The notes beneath the pieces were generated by a model, which saw only the letters and a list, made by a program, of their open reading frames with translations, was not told the origin of the DNA and ran no database searches. The position numbers and the translations under genes are program-made. Shown here one piece after another: positions 1 through 7,216 of a DNA stretch of 25,739 nt. The DNA is taken from contig DMYW01000037.1 of the NCBI GenBank assembly GCA_003482455.1, forward strand, positions 1-25,739, read 5' to 3'. Each line of letters starts with the position of its first letter. Position 1 is the stretch's first letter. Source of the stretch: Rheinheimera sp. Its GTDB lineage: Bacteria; Pseudomonadota; Gammaproteobacteria; Enterobacterales; Alteromonadaceae.

Positions 1-362
1 TTGAAGGTGAAGCGGGCTTTCGAGTTCGTGAAGAAAATGTCATTGAAGACCTCACCAGCATGCAGGGTATTGTCTTAGCCACTGGCGGTGGTTCCGTGTT
101 AAGTAAAGAAACACGCAATCGCTTGTCCGCACGTGGTATCGTGGTATATCTCGAAACTCCTATCGAAAAACAAGTGGCGCGTACACAACGCGACAAACGT
201 CGTCCTTTGTTACAAACAGCGGAAGAGCCGATGGAAGTGTTGGTGCGGTTGGCTGAGATTCGCAACCCACTGTATGAAGAGATTGCCGATCTTACCATTC
301 GAACTGACGAGCAGAGTGCCCGGGCTGTCGCCAGCCAAATCGTCGAACAACTGGGATTCTGA
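1..362 (+). CDS. aroK: Shikimate kinase, 3' part (AroK), cut by window edge
   Basis: Shikimate kinase phosphorylates shikimate with ATP to shikimate 3-phosphate in the cytoplasmic chorismate pathway. Only the C-terminal part is here. The frame is open from base 3, and about 119 residues remain of a family that is usually about 170 long, so the P-loop lies outside the window. Visible family features are the glycine-rich ATGGGSV segment that binds shikimate, a LETP-type strand and the lid segment QRDKRRPLL. The stop is TGA at 360-362. The next gene, aroB, starts 17 bases later, so the two are almost certainly co-transcribed, as in E. coli. The missing start is due to the window edge and is not a mutation. 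Confidence 0.96.
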   Translation, partial: EGEAGFRVREENVIEDLTSMQGIVLATGGGSVLSKETRNRLSARGIVVYLETPIEKQVARTQRDKRRPLLQTAEEPMEVLVRLAEIRNPLYEEIADLTIRTDEQSARAVASQIVEQLGF

Positions 363-379
363 CAGCAAAGGAGCTGTGT

Positions 380-1468
380 ATGGAAAAAGTTGCGGTTCAG
401 CTTGGCCAACGCAGCTATCCCATTCTAATCGCACCCGGTTTGTTAACCGGGGCGCGAGCTCACCCTGAACTCGCAGCTTTGTGGCAATACCGTAAAGTCG
501 CGATTATTTCGAACCCAACCATTGCGCCACTGTATCTGCAGCAAGTCGAGCAATTATTTGCCGGCGCTGATGTCAGTGCATTCCTGATCCCAGATGGTGA
601 AGCTCACAAAACACTCGCATCATTCGAGCAAATTTGCTCATTTTTGTTAGAGCAAAAATTCCCACGTGATGGCTTATTGGTAGCGCTTGGCGGTGGCGTG
701 ATCGGTGATATGACAGGGTTTGCAGCGGCGTGTTACCAGCGCGGCGTTGATTTTATCCAGATCCCGACCACCTTGTTGTCACAAGTGGATTCGTCAGTTG
801 GTGGAAAAACCGCAGTTAACCATCCACTTGGCAAAAACATGATTGGCGCGTTTAAACAACCGCAAGCGGTGTTAATTGACACGAGCATGTTAGTAAGCTT
901 ACCGCCACGTGAATTTGCTGCGGGGATGGCTGAAGTGATCAAGTACGGTTTGTTAGGCGATGCGGCATTTAATCAGTGGTTAATGGAGCACTCGACCGCG
1001 ATCTCAGGTCTTACTGAGCCACAACTTAGCCAAATGATTCGCCATTGTTGCCAGATGAAAGCCGATATCGTCAGTCGCGATGAAACTGAACAAGGTGATC
1101 GAGCGTTGTTGAATTTAGGTCATACCTTTGGCCATGCAATTGAAGCTTGGTTAGGTTATGGTAGCTGGTTGCATGGTGAAGCGGTTGCTGCAGGAATGGT
1201 GATGGCTGCACAATTATCAGCGGCTCGTGGCTGGTTATCAAAGCCGCAAGTGGAGCAGATCATTCAGTTAATTGCTGCGTACAACCTGCCGACGGCGGCA
1301 CCGCAAGGTATGAGTATCGGGGACTTTTTGCCGTATATGAAAACGGACAAAAAGGTCAAAGCAGGTAAGATGCGTTTTGTCTTGATGTCGCAACCTGGTC
1401 ACGCGTTACTCGTCGATGACGTTACAGAAACAGAATTAATGCAGGTATTTCAAACAACTCATGGCTGA
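380..1468 (+). CDS. aroB: 3-dehydroquinate synthase
   Basis: AroB converts DAHP to 3-dehydroquinate, the second step of the shikimate pathway, using NAD and a divalent metal. The 362-residue product has the usual length. Visible are the GGGVIGD NAD-binding glycine stretch, the PTTLLSQVDSSVGGKT segment, and metal ligands at Glu185 (in EVIKYG), His248 (in LGHTFGH) and His265 (in LHGEA). These lie one residue beyond my recollection of the E. coli numbering (184, 247, 264). The ATG at 380 follows an AAAGGAG ribosome site 7 bases upstream. The 3' end overlaps damX by 8 bases, which suggests translational coupling in an aroK-aroB-damX-dam operon. Confidence 0.98.
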   Translation: MEKVAVQLGQRSYPILIAPGLLTGARAHPELAALWQYRKVAIISNPTIAPLYLQQVEQLFAGADVSAFLIPDGEAHKTLASFEQICSFLLEQKFPRDGLLVALGGGVIGDMTGFAAACYQRGVDFIQIPTTLLSQVDSSVGGKTAVNHPLGKNMIGAFKQPQAVLIDTSMLVSLPPREFAAGMAEVIKYGLLGDAAFNQWLMEHSTAISGLTEPQLSQMIRHCCQMKADIVSRDETEQGDRALLNLGHTFGHAIEAWLGYGSWLHGEAVAAGMVMAAQLSAARGWLSKPQVEQIIQLIAAYNLPTAAPQGMSIGDFLPYMKTDKKVKAGKMRFVLMSQPGHALLVDDVTETELMQVFQTTHG

Positions 1469-3053
1469 TTTGCATCAAAAACTAGCAAGTTTGCAAGGCT
1501 TGCTACCATCGCAGCGTCAATGGTTAGATCGATTGATTTTCCAATTAGAGTTCAATCCGTATCAACATATTCGCGTGGTCGGTTGTGCCGGCGGTGGCAA
1601 ATCAACCATGGCGCTGGCAATTGCCGATTTGTTGTCCGAAGATTTTAATCTGGCTTTACTGACTGCTTCACCTGCATTTAATCCGTCGCAAATTCGTCAG
1701 CATTTGCTAGATAACTGGTTTGGTTTTGGTGGTGATGGTCATAAACGCCTGATCCAACTCGTTGGCGAGCGGCAGTCAGCCTTACCGCTTGGTTTAGTTA
1801 TCGATCAAGCCGATGATTTGCCAGAAGAGTTGTGGGGTGAATTAGCGGAACTTCCGTGTCTGATTATTGCGCTGAGTGAGCATTCAGATCCGCACGCGGA
1901 ATTGAACCTGCCATTAGCGCCAATCAACCTTGAAGATGCCCGAGTATTGCTGAAAGACCAAGAATTCGGCACTTTGACTCTGGCAGACCGTTTGGATCGG
2001 GTGAACGGCAATATTCACTTTTTACTTGATCCGCAGTTGGCTCGCACCCCAGCGAAAAAAGCGAAGGCTGTGAAGCCCTCCGGTATTTCCCCATTGGCCG
2101 TTTTTATCACTGGAATGGCGCTGATCGGCGGTGTGGTAATTTTCTGGATGTGGACTGAAAAACAGCAAGCGCAAAAAGGCTTGGGTGATTTAACCTATTT
2201 GCCGGAAGAGCAGCAAGTTGCACCGGCGCCAGTAGCCAATAAACCGCTGACTCCTCAGCCATCAACAACAGACATTGATGCGCTGGTTAACAAACTCGAC
2301 AAAGCAGACCCAGCAGCTGGCTCTGCCAGTAAATTGGAGCGTCCTGCTGAATTTGATTTTGGCAAAGATGCATCTCCTGCAGCTTCAGCCTCTCAGGCTG
2401 CAACAGCAGCGACAACTCCAGCGGTGGACAGCGTTGCATCGTCAGAAGTTGTAGAGCAACCGACAAAACAACCTGAAGCTGTTGTAAACGCCAAGCAGCC
2501 TGCGAGCGATGAACTGATTGATCCACTAAAAGACCAAAAAGTGGTAGTGAACAAGCCACAACCAGAACAACAGTTACCGGCAGAAGCGCCTATCGAGCAA
2601 GCGGCGCAGCCAGTCCAGCCTGTGGAAAAAGCCGTTGTGATTCAGACTGATGATGTGGCCGATGAATTAGCATCTATCGCAGGTGGTACAGCTACTGCGA
2701 CTGAAAAACCAGCTCAGGCAGACACCTCGGCGACAACTGTGTCGGCTGAAAACGACCAACAATATTCGTACCAAGAAGCCAAACTGTTGGCGTTGCCAGC
2801 TGAGCAGGTGGCACTGCAGTTAGTGGTTTTCTCCAACGATGCTGCGTTGAACAATTTCAAGCAGTCTTATGCAGGCTTGCCTACCTTGGTCTATCAACGT
2901 CAAAAAAATGGTCAGCGGCAGCTCGTGGTTGTGTTGGCACCTTTTGCTGACGGCCCCGCGGCAAAAGCAAATCTTGCTTCGTTGCCTGCAGCGCTGCAAT
3001 CAGGGTTTGTAAAATCCATCGCCGATATTCAATCAGAGATAAAACAGCAGTAA
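1461..3053 (+). CDS. damX: DamX: ATPase-like domain, single membrane segment and SPOR domain
   Basis: DamX is an inner-membrane cell-division protein whose periplasmic SPOR domain binds septal peptidoglycan. The 530-residue product has an N-terminal AAA-like region with a Walker A motif (G41-CAGGG-K47-S48) and a DQADD Walker B-like stretch near 117. One hydrophobic segment lies at about 208-231, followed by a long Ala/Pro/Gln/Glu-rich linker at about 240-440 and a C-terminal SPOR-type domain at about 445-527. The order ATPase, membrane, linker, SPOR is that of larger gammaproteobacterial DamX proteins. The start overlaps the end of aroB, and dam follows after 10 bases. The linker is low-complexity and will align poorly between species. 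Confidence 0.93.
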   Translation: MADLHQKLASLQGLLPSQRQWLDRLIFQLEFNPYQHIRVVGCAGGGKSTMALAIADLLSEDFNLALLTASPAFNPSQIRQHLLDNWFGFGGDGHKRLIQLVGERQSALPLGLVIDQADDLPEELWGELAELPCLIIALSEHSDPHAELNLPLAPINLEDARVLLKDQEFGTLTLADRLDRVNGNIHFLLDPQLARTPAKKAKAVKPSGISPLAVFITGMALIGGVVIFWMWTEKQQAQKGLGDLTYLPEEQQVAPAPVANKPLTPQPSTTDIDALVNKLDKADPAAGSASKLERPAEFDFGKDASPAASASQAATAATTPAVDSVASSEVVEQPTKQPEAVVNAKQPASDELIDPLKDQKVVVNKPQPEQQLPAEAPIEQAAQPVQPVEKAVVIQTDDVADELASIAGGTATATEKPAQADTSATTVSAENDQQYSYQEAKLLALPAEQVALQLVVFSNDAALNNFKQSYAGLPTLVYQRQKNGQRQLVVVLAPFADGPAAKANLASLPAALQSGFVKSIADIQSEIKQQ

Positions 3054-3063
3054 GCAGGACAGC

Positions 3064-3903
3064 GTGGCCAAAAAAACAACAAAACAACGCGCCTTTCTGA
3101 AATGGGCAGGTGGTAAATACACACTGGTTGAACAAATCGCTGGACATCTGCCACAGGCAGAAGTGTTAGTTGAACCCTTTGTTGGTGCGGCTTCGGTGTT
3201 TCTCAACACGTCTTATTCGAAGTACTTGTTGAATGATATCAACGCAGATCTGATTAATTTGTATCGGTTGTTGCAGACCCAGCCTGCAGAAATGATTGCG
3301 GAGGCTCGCCACTATTTTGAACCGCAATACAACGACAAAGAGCAGTTTTTAGCGTTTCGCCAGCGGTTTAACGAAAGCCGAGATGTCCACGAACGCTCTG
3401 CGTTATTTTTGTATTTGAACCGGCATTGTTTTAATGGCTTGTGTCGCTACAACCAAAGTGGCGAGTTCAACGTGCCTTTTGGTAAATACAAAAAGCCTTA
3501 TTTCCCAGAGGCTGAGCTGTGGTTTTTTGCAGAAAAATCGCAACAAGCGCAGTTTACCTGTCAAAGCTATCGCGAAGTGTTTGCCAATTTGCCAGCCGAT
3601 TCTGTGGTGTATTGTGATCCACCTTATGTGCCTTTGTCGAAGACCGCCAGTTTCACAGCGTATGCGAAGAACAGCTTCACCCTCGATGATCAGGCCGATT
3701 TGGCGCTGTTGGCAGAGCAAGCACAAGCCGCTGGGCATTCCGTGTTAATCAGCAATCACGATACCAGCTTGACCCGACGAATCTACCAAGGTGCAGCCAT
3801 GACAGCGATCCAAGTAGGCCGCTCCATTAGTCAAAAAGGTGCAAGTCGCGGCAAAGTAGGGGAGTTATTTGCGTTATACGGTGCTGAAACCGAATCGCCT
3901 TGA
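3064..3903 (+). CDS. dam: Dam DNA adenine-N6 methyltransferase (GATC)
   Basis: Dam transfers a methyl group from AdoMet to adenine N6 in GATC. It supports mismatch-repair strand choice, replication timing and gene regulation. The 279-residue protein carries motif I as FLKWAGGK near residue 12, a VEPFVGAASVF AdoMet-pocket segment near 37-47, NDIN near 58, and the catalytic motif IV DPPY at 185-188. It starts with GTG at 3064, preceded by an AGGAC-like ribosome site. The GTG start and the close link to damX point to co-transcription with aroKB-damX. In E. coli rpe follows directly, but here two opposite-strand genes intervene. GATC specificity is inferred from the family. Confidence 0.97.
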   Translation: MAKKTTKQRAFLKWAGGKYTLVEQIAGHLPQAEVLVEPFVGAASVFLNTSYSKYLLNDINADLINLYRLLQTQPAEMIAEARHYFEPQYNDKEQFLAFRQRFNESRDVHERSALFLYLNRHCFNGLCRYNQSGEFNVPFGKYKKPYFPEAELWFFAEKSQQAQFTCQSYREVFANLPADSVVYCDPPYVPLSKTASFTAYAKNSFTLDDQADLALLAEQAQAAGHSVLISNHDTSLTRRIYQGAAMTAIQVGRSISQKGASRGKVGELFALYGAETESP

Positions 3904-3939
3904 TGCGTCACCGTTAGGCATTGGCAAACGAGCCACAAT

Positions 3940-3966
3940 AAAAAAGCACCAGTTGGTGCTTTTTTA
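3940..3966. terminator. Bidirectional intrinsic terminator between dam and the 91-aa gene
   Basis: A run of A, then GCACC, loop AGTT, GGTGC and a run of T form a stem-loop with a U-tract in both directions. It lies 37 bases after the dam stop and at the 3' end of the convergent minus-strand gene. The TAA stop of that gene (3964-3966 read in reverse) falls inside the T/A tract, so terminator and stop codon share bases. Confidence 0.9.
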
Positions 3967-4239
3967 TTGCTGATCTGTAGAAGGTTGGAGCTGACTGAGC
4001 AACTCAACCAAATCGATGAAGTGGAACTGAGTTGAGCGGCTTTTGCCTGTAAGCCAACTGAACCAGCTTGGTTCAGCAACCTTTGCACACTGCACGTTTA
4101 ATGTCGATTGACCATCAAACTGTGTCTGCACGATTGTTTGGCATTGGGCAACCGTCGTGTCAGGTTGTTTCACCATCCAAGCGCCGGTTAAAGCTGCAGC
4201 CAGCACACAGCCGATTTTTATCGAAGTGATAAGCTTCAT
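3964..4239 (-). CDS. Small exported or membrane-anchored protein, unknown function
   Basis: I do not recognise this 91-residue protein. It begins with a positively charged start and a hydrophobic stretch at about residues 7-23, which could be a signal peptide or an N-terminal anchor. Cys11 follows Ile-Gly but with Lys at -3, so it is not a convincing lipobox. Two later cysteines (Cys33 and Cys51) could form a disulfide if the protein is exported. The ribosome site before the ATG is weak. It is convergent with dam and in the same direction as the TorF-like gene upstream, but a terminator-like hairpin separates them. It may be a genus-restricted gene; expression is unproven. Confidence 0.6.
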   Translation of the reverse strand: MKLITSIKIGCVLAAALTGAWMVKQPDTTVAQCQTIVQTQFDGQSTLNVQCAKVAEPSWFSWLTGKSRSTQFHFIDLVELLSQLQPSTDQQ

Positions 4240-4309
4240 AGTCGATCCGTATGGCGGAAAATTAACCAGATAGTAACGAATTTAGGACGTGGGATCAAGG
4301 TATGAAAGC

Positions 4310-4330
4310 GGGGTTGCGATAAGCAACCCC
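4310..4330 (-). terminator. Hairpin after the TorF-like porin gene
   Basis: There is a perfect 8-base-pair stem (GGGGTTGC with GCAACCCC) around a 5-base loop, 14 bases beyond the stop of the minus-strand porin gene. The following T-tract on the minus strand is short (GCTTTC), so it may be a weak terminator or a 3' end stabiliser. Confidence 0.6.
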
Positions 4331-4344
4331 ATAAACGCGGCTAA

Positions 4345-5094
4345 TTAGAAGTTTTTGGTCACGCTAAACACTGCGCGATCGTCACATAACGGACACTCAG
4401 CTGATTTGCCGATGTCGGTGCCTGCAAACTTCAATGCAAATGATGCGCCCATGTAAGTCTTGCTGACGCCAATCGCAAAATCCGTGTAATTGCTTGAGGT
4501 GACAGGACCGGCAGCTAAAAACGTTTGGAATTGCTCTGAATCTTCAAACGAGTTGTAGCCGACATGGCTAACAATGGCCCAATCGTCTTTTAATTTATAT
4601 GTGTGGTCAGCTGAGAAATATTGATATTTATCCACACCAGCGCCGAAATAATCACTGGCGTAGGCGTAACCCAATACTAAGTCACCGTAAATGGCTTTGG
4701 CATACCACTCGACGAAGTTGAATTCAGTCTCTGCATTGTCACCATTTGGGTAACGGTATTGCATGACACCGACGTCCACAGACCAGTCATCAGTGACTTT
4801 GCCAGTCCAACCTAACAGCAAATCCAACTCCATTGAGCCATCGCCGAAGCTGATATTGGAACCCCAAGTCGATAAATAGGCGCCGTTATCGCCTGTTACC
4901 GTCATACCACCTTGCAGTGCCATGCCTTCATTGGTTTGCGAAATACCACGGAACAAATAGTCAGACACATAGCTGACGTTGCCGGTCAATGTCGCAGCTT
5001 GAGATGTCATGCTGGTCGCGGCGACCACCAATGCAGCGGCGGTTAAACTGAATTTCTTCATCCATGGTGTTGCTTGCGCAGTTGTTGTTTTCAT
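4345..5094 (-). CDS. TorF-family putative outer-membrane porin (TIGR02001-like)
   Basis: The 249-residue product has a signal peptide (MKKFSLTAAALVVAATSM, cleaved near SQA-A). Alternating strands follow, starting with the family hallmark LTGNVSYVSDYLFRGISQT, and the chain ends in an aromatic residue (VTKNF) as in beta-barrel outer-membrane proteins. This matches the TorF/TIGR02001 putative porin family, found in many proteobacteria with substrate mostly unknown. I chose ATG at 5094 because AAAAGGG lies upstream at good spacing; a longer frame to 5172 adds residues that look unlike a signal peptide. A shorter start at MKKFSL (5064) is possible. Its place between dam and rpe is unusual. A CPLCDD segment near the C-terminus gives two close cysteines. 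Confidence 0.85.
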   Translation of the reverse strand: MKTTTAQATPWMKKFSLTAAALVVAATSMTSQAATLTGNVSYVSDYLFRGISQTNEGMALQGGMTVTGDNGAYLSTWGSNISFGDGSMELDLLLGWTGKVTDDWSVDVGVMQYRYPNGDNAETEFNFVEWYAKAIYGDLVLGYAYASDYFGAGVDKYQYFSADHTYKLKDDWAIVSHVGYNSFEDSEQFQTFLAAGPVTSSNYTDFAIGVSKTYMGASFALKFAGTDIGKSAECPLCDDRAVFSVTKNF

Positions 5095-5251
5095 CTGTAG
5101 TTGCCCTTTTATGTTTGTTGCCATCATTTCAATACGAGAACCGTGCCACAACACAATATAGCTATAAATCAATAAGATAGCCTGTAATCATTCCGTAAAA
5201 ATTATCTCGATGCGCTAACTTGGTGCAAAAATGCTTGTTTTTTGGGCAGTT

Positions 5252-5271
5252 GCAGTAAGCAAAGTTACTGC
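5252..5271. promoter_or_regulatory. Perfect inverted repeat upstream of rpe
   Basis: GCAGTAA and TTACTGC are exact inverted copies separated by 6 bases (GCAAAG), 54 bases before the rpe start and in the divergent space between rpe and the porin gene. It could be a dimeric repressor site or an mRNA hairpin in the rpe leader. No T-tract follows, so it is not a terminator. Which protein would bind is unknown. Confidence 0.45.
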
Positions 5272-5325
5272 GATTGCCGGTGGAATTGCGGTAAAGTGTC
5301 GCCTTTCTGTTGTGGAGAATTCGAT

Positions 5326-6000
5326 ATGTTGCCTTACTGGATTGCCCCATCCATTCTATCGGCTGACCTTGCCCGTCTAGGTGACGACGTGGCAAAAGTG
5401 CTGGCTGCTGGTGCCGACGTTGTGCATTTTGATGTAATGGATAATCACTATGTGCCGAATCTGACGTTTGGCCCTATGTTGTGCCAAGCCCTACGTAACT
5501 ACGGCATCACAGCGCCAATTGACGTGCATTTGATGGTTGAGCCGGTAGATGCCTTGATCCCACAGTTTGCTAAAGCTGGAGCCTCCATTATCACGTTCCA
5601 CCCAGAAGCATCGCGTCACGTCGACCGATCATTGCAGCTGATTAAAGACCACGGTTGCCAAGCGGGCTTGGTATTTAATCCGGCGACGCCATTGAGTTAC
5701 TTGGATTATGTGCTGGATAAAGTCGATGTCGTATTGCTGATGTCAGTCAACCCAGGCTTTGGTGGTCAGAGCTTTATCCCAGGGACCTTGGACAAATTAG
5801 CGCAAGCACGGCGGATCATCGACCAATCGGGACGCCCCATCCGATTAGAAATTGATGGCGGTGTGAAGGTCGATAACATTGCGGAAATCGCAGCGGCAGG
5901 TGCCGATATGTTTGTTGCAGGCTCGGCGATTTTTAACTCGCCAGATTACGCGCAAGTGATCCGCGACATGCGTGAGCAGTTAGCGAGCATCAATGCTTAA
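5326..6000 (+). CDS. rpe: Ribulose-phosphate 3-epimerase
   Basis: Rpe interconverts ribulose 5-phosphate and xylulose 5-phosphate in the pentose phosphate pathway. The product from the chosen start is 224 residues, the normal length. Metal-site and fold signatures are His34 and Asp36 (VVHFDVMDNHYVPN), DVHLMVEP, MSVNPGFGGQ and LEIDGGV. I chose ATG 5326 because GGAGA lies about 8 bases upstream and the protein then begins at the usual point (APSILSAD). A frame open to 5242 adds a cysteine-rich stretch not seen in the family. In E. coli gph follows rpe, but here trpS follows directly after 125 bases. Confidence 0.97.
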   Translation: MLPYWIAPSILSADLARLGDDVAKVLAAGADVVHFDVMDNHYVPNLTFGPMLCQALRNYGITAPIDVHLMVEPVDALIPQFAKAGASIITFHPEASRHVDRSLQLIKDHGCQAGLVFNPATPLSYLDYVLDKVDVVLLMSVNPGFGGQSFIPGTLDKLAQARRIIDQSGRPIRLEIDGGVKVDNIAEIAAAGADMFVAGSAIFNSPDYAQVIRDMREQLASINA

Positions 6001-6031
6001 TTCGCCACAGTGGCAATCCTCAGTGAGCCGC

Positions 6032-6059
6032 TTTCCATAGCGGCCCAAGCAGGTATAAT
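6032..6059 (+). promoter_or_regulatory. Candidate trpS promoter
   Basis: A perfect -10 hexamer TATAAT is at 6054-6059. The best -35 candidate is TTTCCA at 6032-6037 with a 16-base spacer (4 of 6 to consensus). It lies in the rpe-trpS gap, so trpS can probably be transcribed independently of rpe. A small GCCGC/GCGGC inverted repeat at 6027-6044 overlaps the -35 region. Confidence 0.55.
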
Positions 6060-6081
6060 CGACAGCATTTTTTCAATTAGA

Positions 6082-6103
6082 CGTTCAGGCAAGTAACTGA
6101 ACG
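6082..6103 (+). promoter_or_regulatory. Stem-loop in the trpS leader
   Basis: CGTTCAG and CTGAACG form a perfect 7-base-pair stem around an 8-base loop, starting 23 bases after the candidate -10 and ending 22 bases before the trpS ATG. It would be part of the 5' untranslated RNA. No anti-terminator partner or Trp-rich leader peptide is visible, so its role is unknown. Confidence 0.4.
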
Positions 6104-6125
6104 ACGTGAGTAGAGCAGGAATGTT

Positions 6126-7139
6126 ATGACCAACCCAAGCCGTAAACCGATAGTCCTCAGTGGCGCCCAACCTTCAGGCCAGTTAACCATTGGCAACTAT
6201 TTAGGTGCCTTGCGGCAATGGGACCAGATGCAAGATGACTATGATTGTTTGTATTGCATCGTCGATTTGCACGCCATTACCGTGCGCCAAGATCCAACAG
6301 CACTGCGCGAAGCGTCGCTGGACTCGTTAGCGCTGTATTTGGCCTGTGGTATTGATCCAAATCGCAGTAGTGTTTTCATGCAATCCCACGTGCCAGAGCA
6401 CAGCCAACTGGGTTGGATCTTAAACTGCTACACCCAATTCGGCGAACTGTCGCGGATGACTCAGTTTAAAGACAAATCCGAGCGTCATACCAATAACGTC
6501 AACGCCGGTTTATTTACCTATCCAGTGCTGATGGCTGCAGACATTTTGTTATACCAAGCCAATCAAGTGCCAGTCGGTCATGACCAAAAACAACATTTAG
6601 AGTTAGCGCGTGACGTCGCGATGCGTTTTAACGCATTGCATGGCGATATTTTCACTGTCCCTGAGCCTTACATTCCACCAGTGGCCGCTCGTGTGATGAG
6701 CTTGCAAGAGCCGACCAAGAAGATGTCAAAGTCGGATGAAAACCCTTGGAACTTTGTTGGTCTGCTGGAAGATCCGAAGATGATCAGCAAAAAGTTCAAA
6801 AAAGCCATGACCGACTCTGAAGATCCACCACGCGTGGCCTATGACATTGAGAACAAACCAGGCGTTGCCAACTTGTTGAGTATTTTGTCGGGAGTCACTG
6901 GTAAATCGGTGGAAACTCTGGTCAACGAATACGAAGGCAAAATGTATGGTCACTTAAAAGGTGATGTGGCAGATGCTGTGATCGCGTTGTTAGAACCTGT
7001 GCAACAGCGTTTCCGCGAATTACGTGCCGATCAAACGACTATGCAACAAGTGATGGCCAAAGGCGCTGCAGAAGCACGTGCGCGTGCAGCAGTCACTTTA
7101 AATAAAGTGTATGACGCCGTTGGTTTTGTGATGCCGTAA
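6126..7139 (+). CDS. trpS: Tryptophanyl-tRNA synthetase
   Basis: TrpS charges tRNA-Trp with tryptophan. The 337-residue product is a class I synthetase of normal bacterial length (about 330). The HIGH-like motif is TIGN at residues 21-24 within GAQPSGQLTIGNYLGAL. The KMSKS motif is at about 199-203 and is complete. GHDQKQHLELARDVA, a strong TrpRS signature, is present near 150. The ATG at 6126 follows AGCAGGAA. It is followed by a strong intrinsic terminator. It appears to have its own promoter in the rpe-trpS gap. Confidence 0.98.
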   Translation: MTNPSRKPIVLSGAQPSGQLTIGNYLGALRQWDQMQDDYDCLYCIVDLHAITVRQDPTALREASLDSLALYLACGIDPNRSSVFMQSHVPEHSQLGWILNCYTQFGELSRMTQFKDKSERHTNNVNAGLFTYPVLMAADILLYQANQVPVGHDQKQHLELARDVAMRFNALHGDIFTVPEPYIPPVAARVMSLQEPTKKMSKSDENPWNFVGLLEDPKMISKKFKKAMTDSEDPPRVAYDIENKPGVANLLSILSGVTGKSVETLVNEYEGKMYGHLKGDVADAVIALLEPVQQRFRELRADQTTMQQVMAKGAAEARARAAVTLNKVYDAVGFVMP

Positions 7140-7168
7140 GGCGCAAACAGCTATAGATGCATACGAAT

Positions 7169-7197
7169 AAAAAGCCCCGCGGACTGCGGGGCTTTTT
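7169..7197. terminator. Bidirectional terminator between trpS and the convergent exported-protein gene
   Basis: An A-run, AGCCCCGC, loop GGACT, GCGGGGCT and a T-run form a long GC-rich stem with U-tracts in both directions. It serves trpS on the plus strand and the convergent minus-strand gene that ends at 7217. Confidence 0.95.
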
Positions 7198-7216
7198 GTT
7201 GGGGGTGTGGCCTGTA

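Noticed and set aside
1..362. aroK as a truncated or broken gene
   Set aside because: The frame is intact to base 3 and the 5' part is simply outside the window.
133..468. Frame spanning the aroK-aroB junction
   Set aside because: It is a shadow of aroK and aroB in another frame; both real genes have clear family motifs.
5162..5395. Minus-strand frame across the rpe start
   Set aside because: It overlaps the confident rpe start and the divergent promoter space, and has no recognisable protein features.
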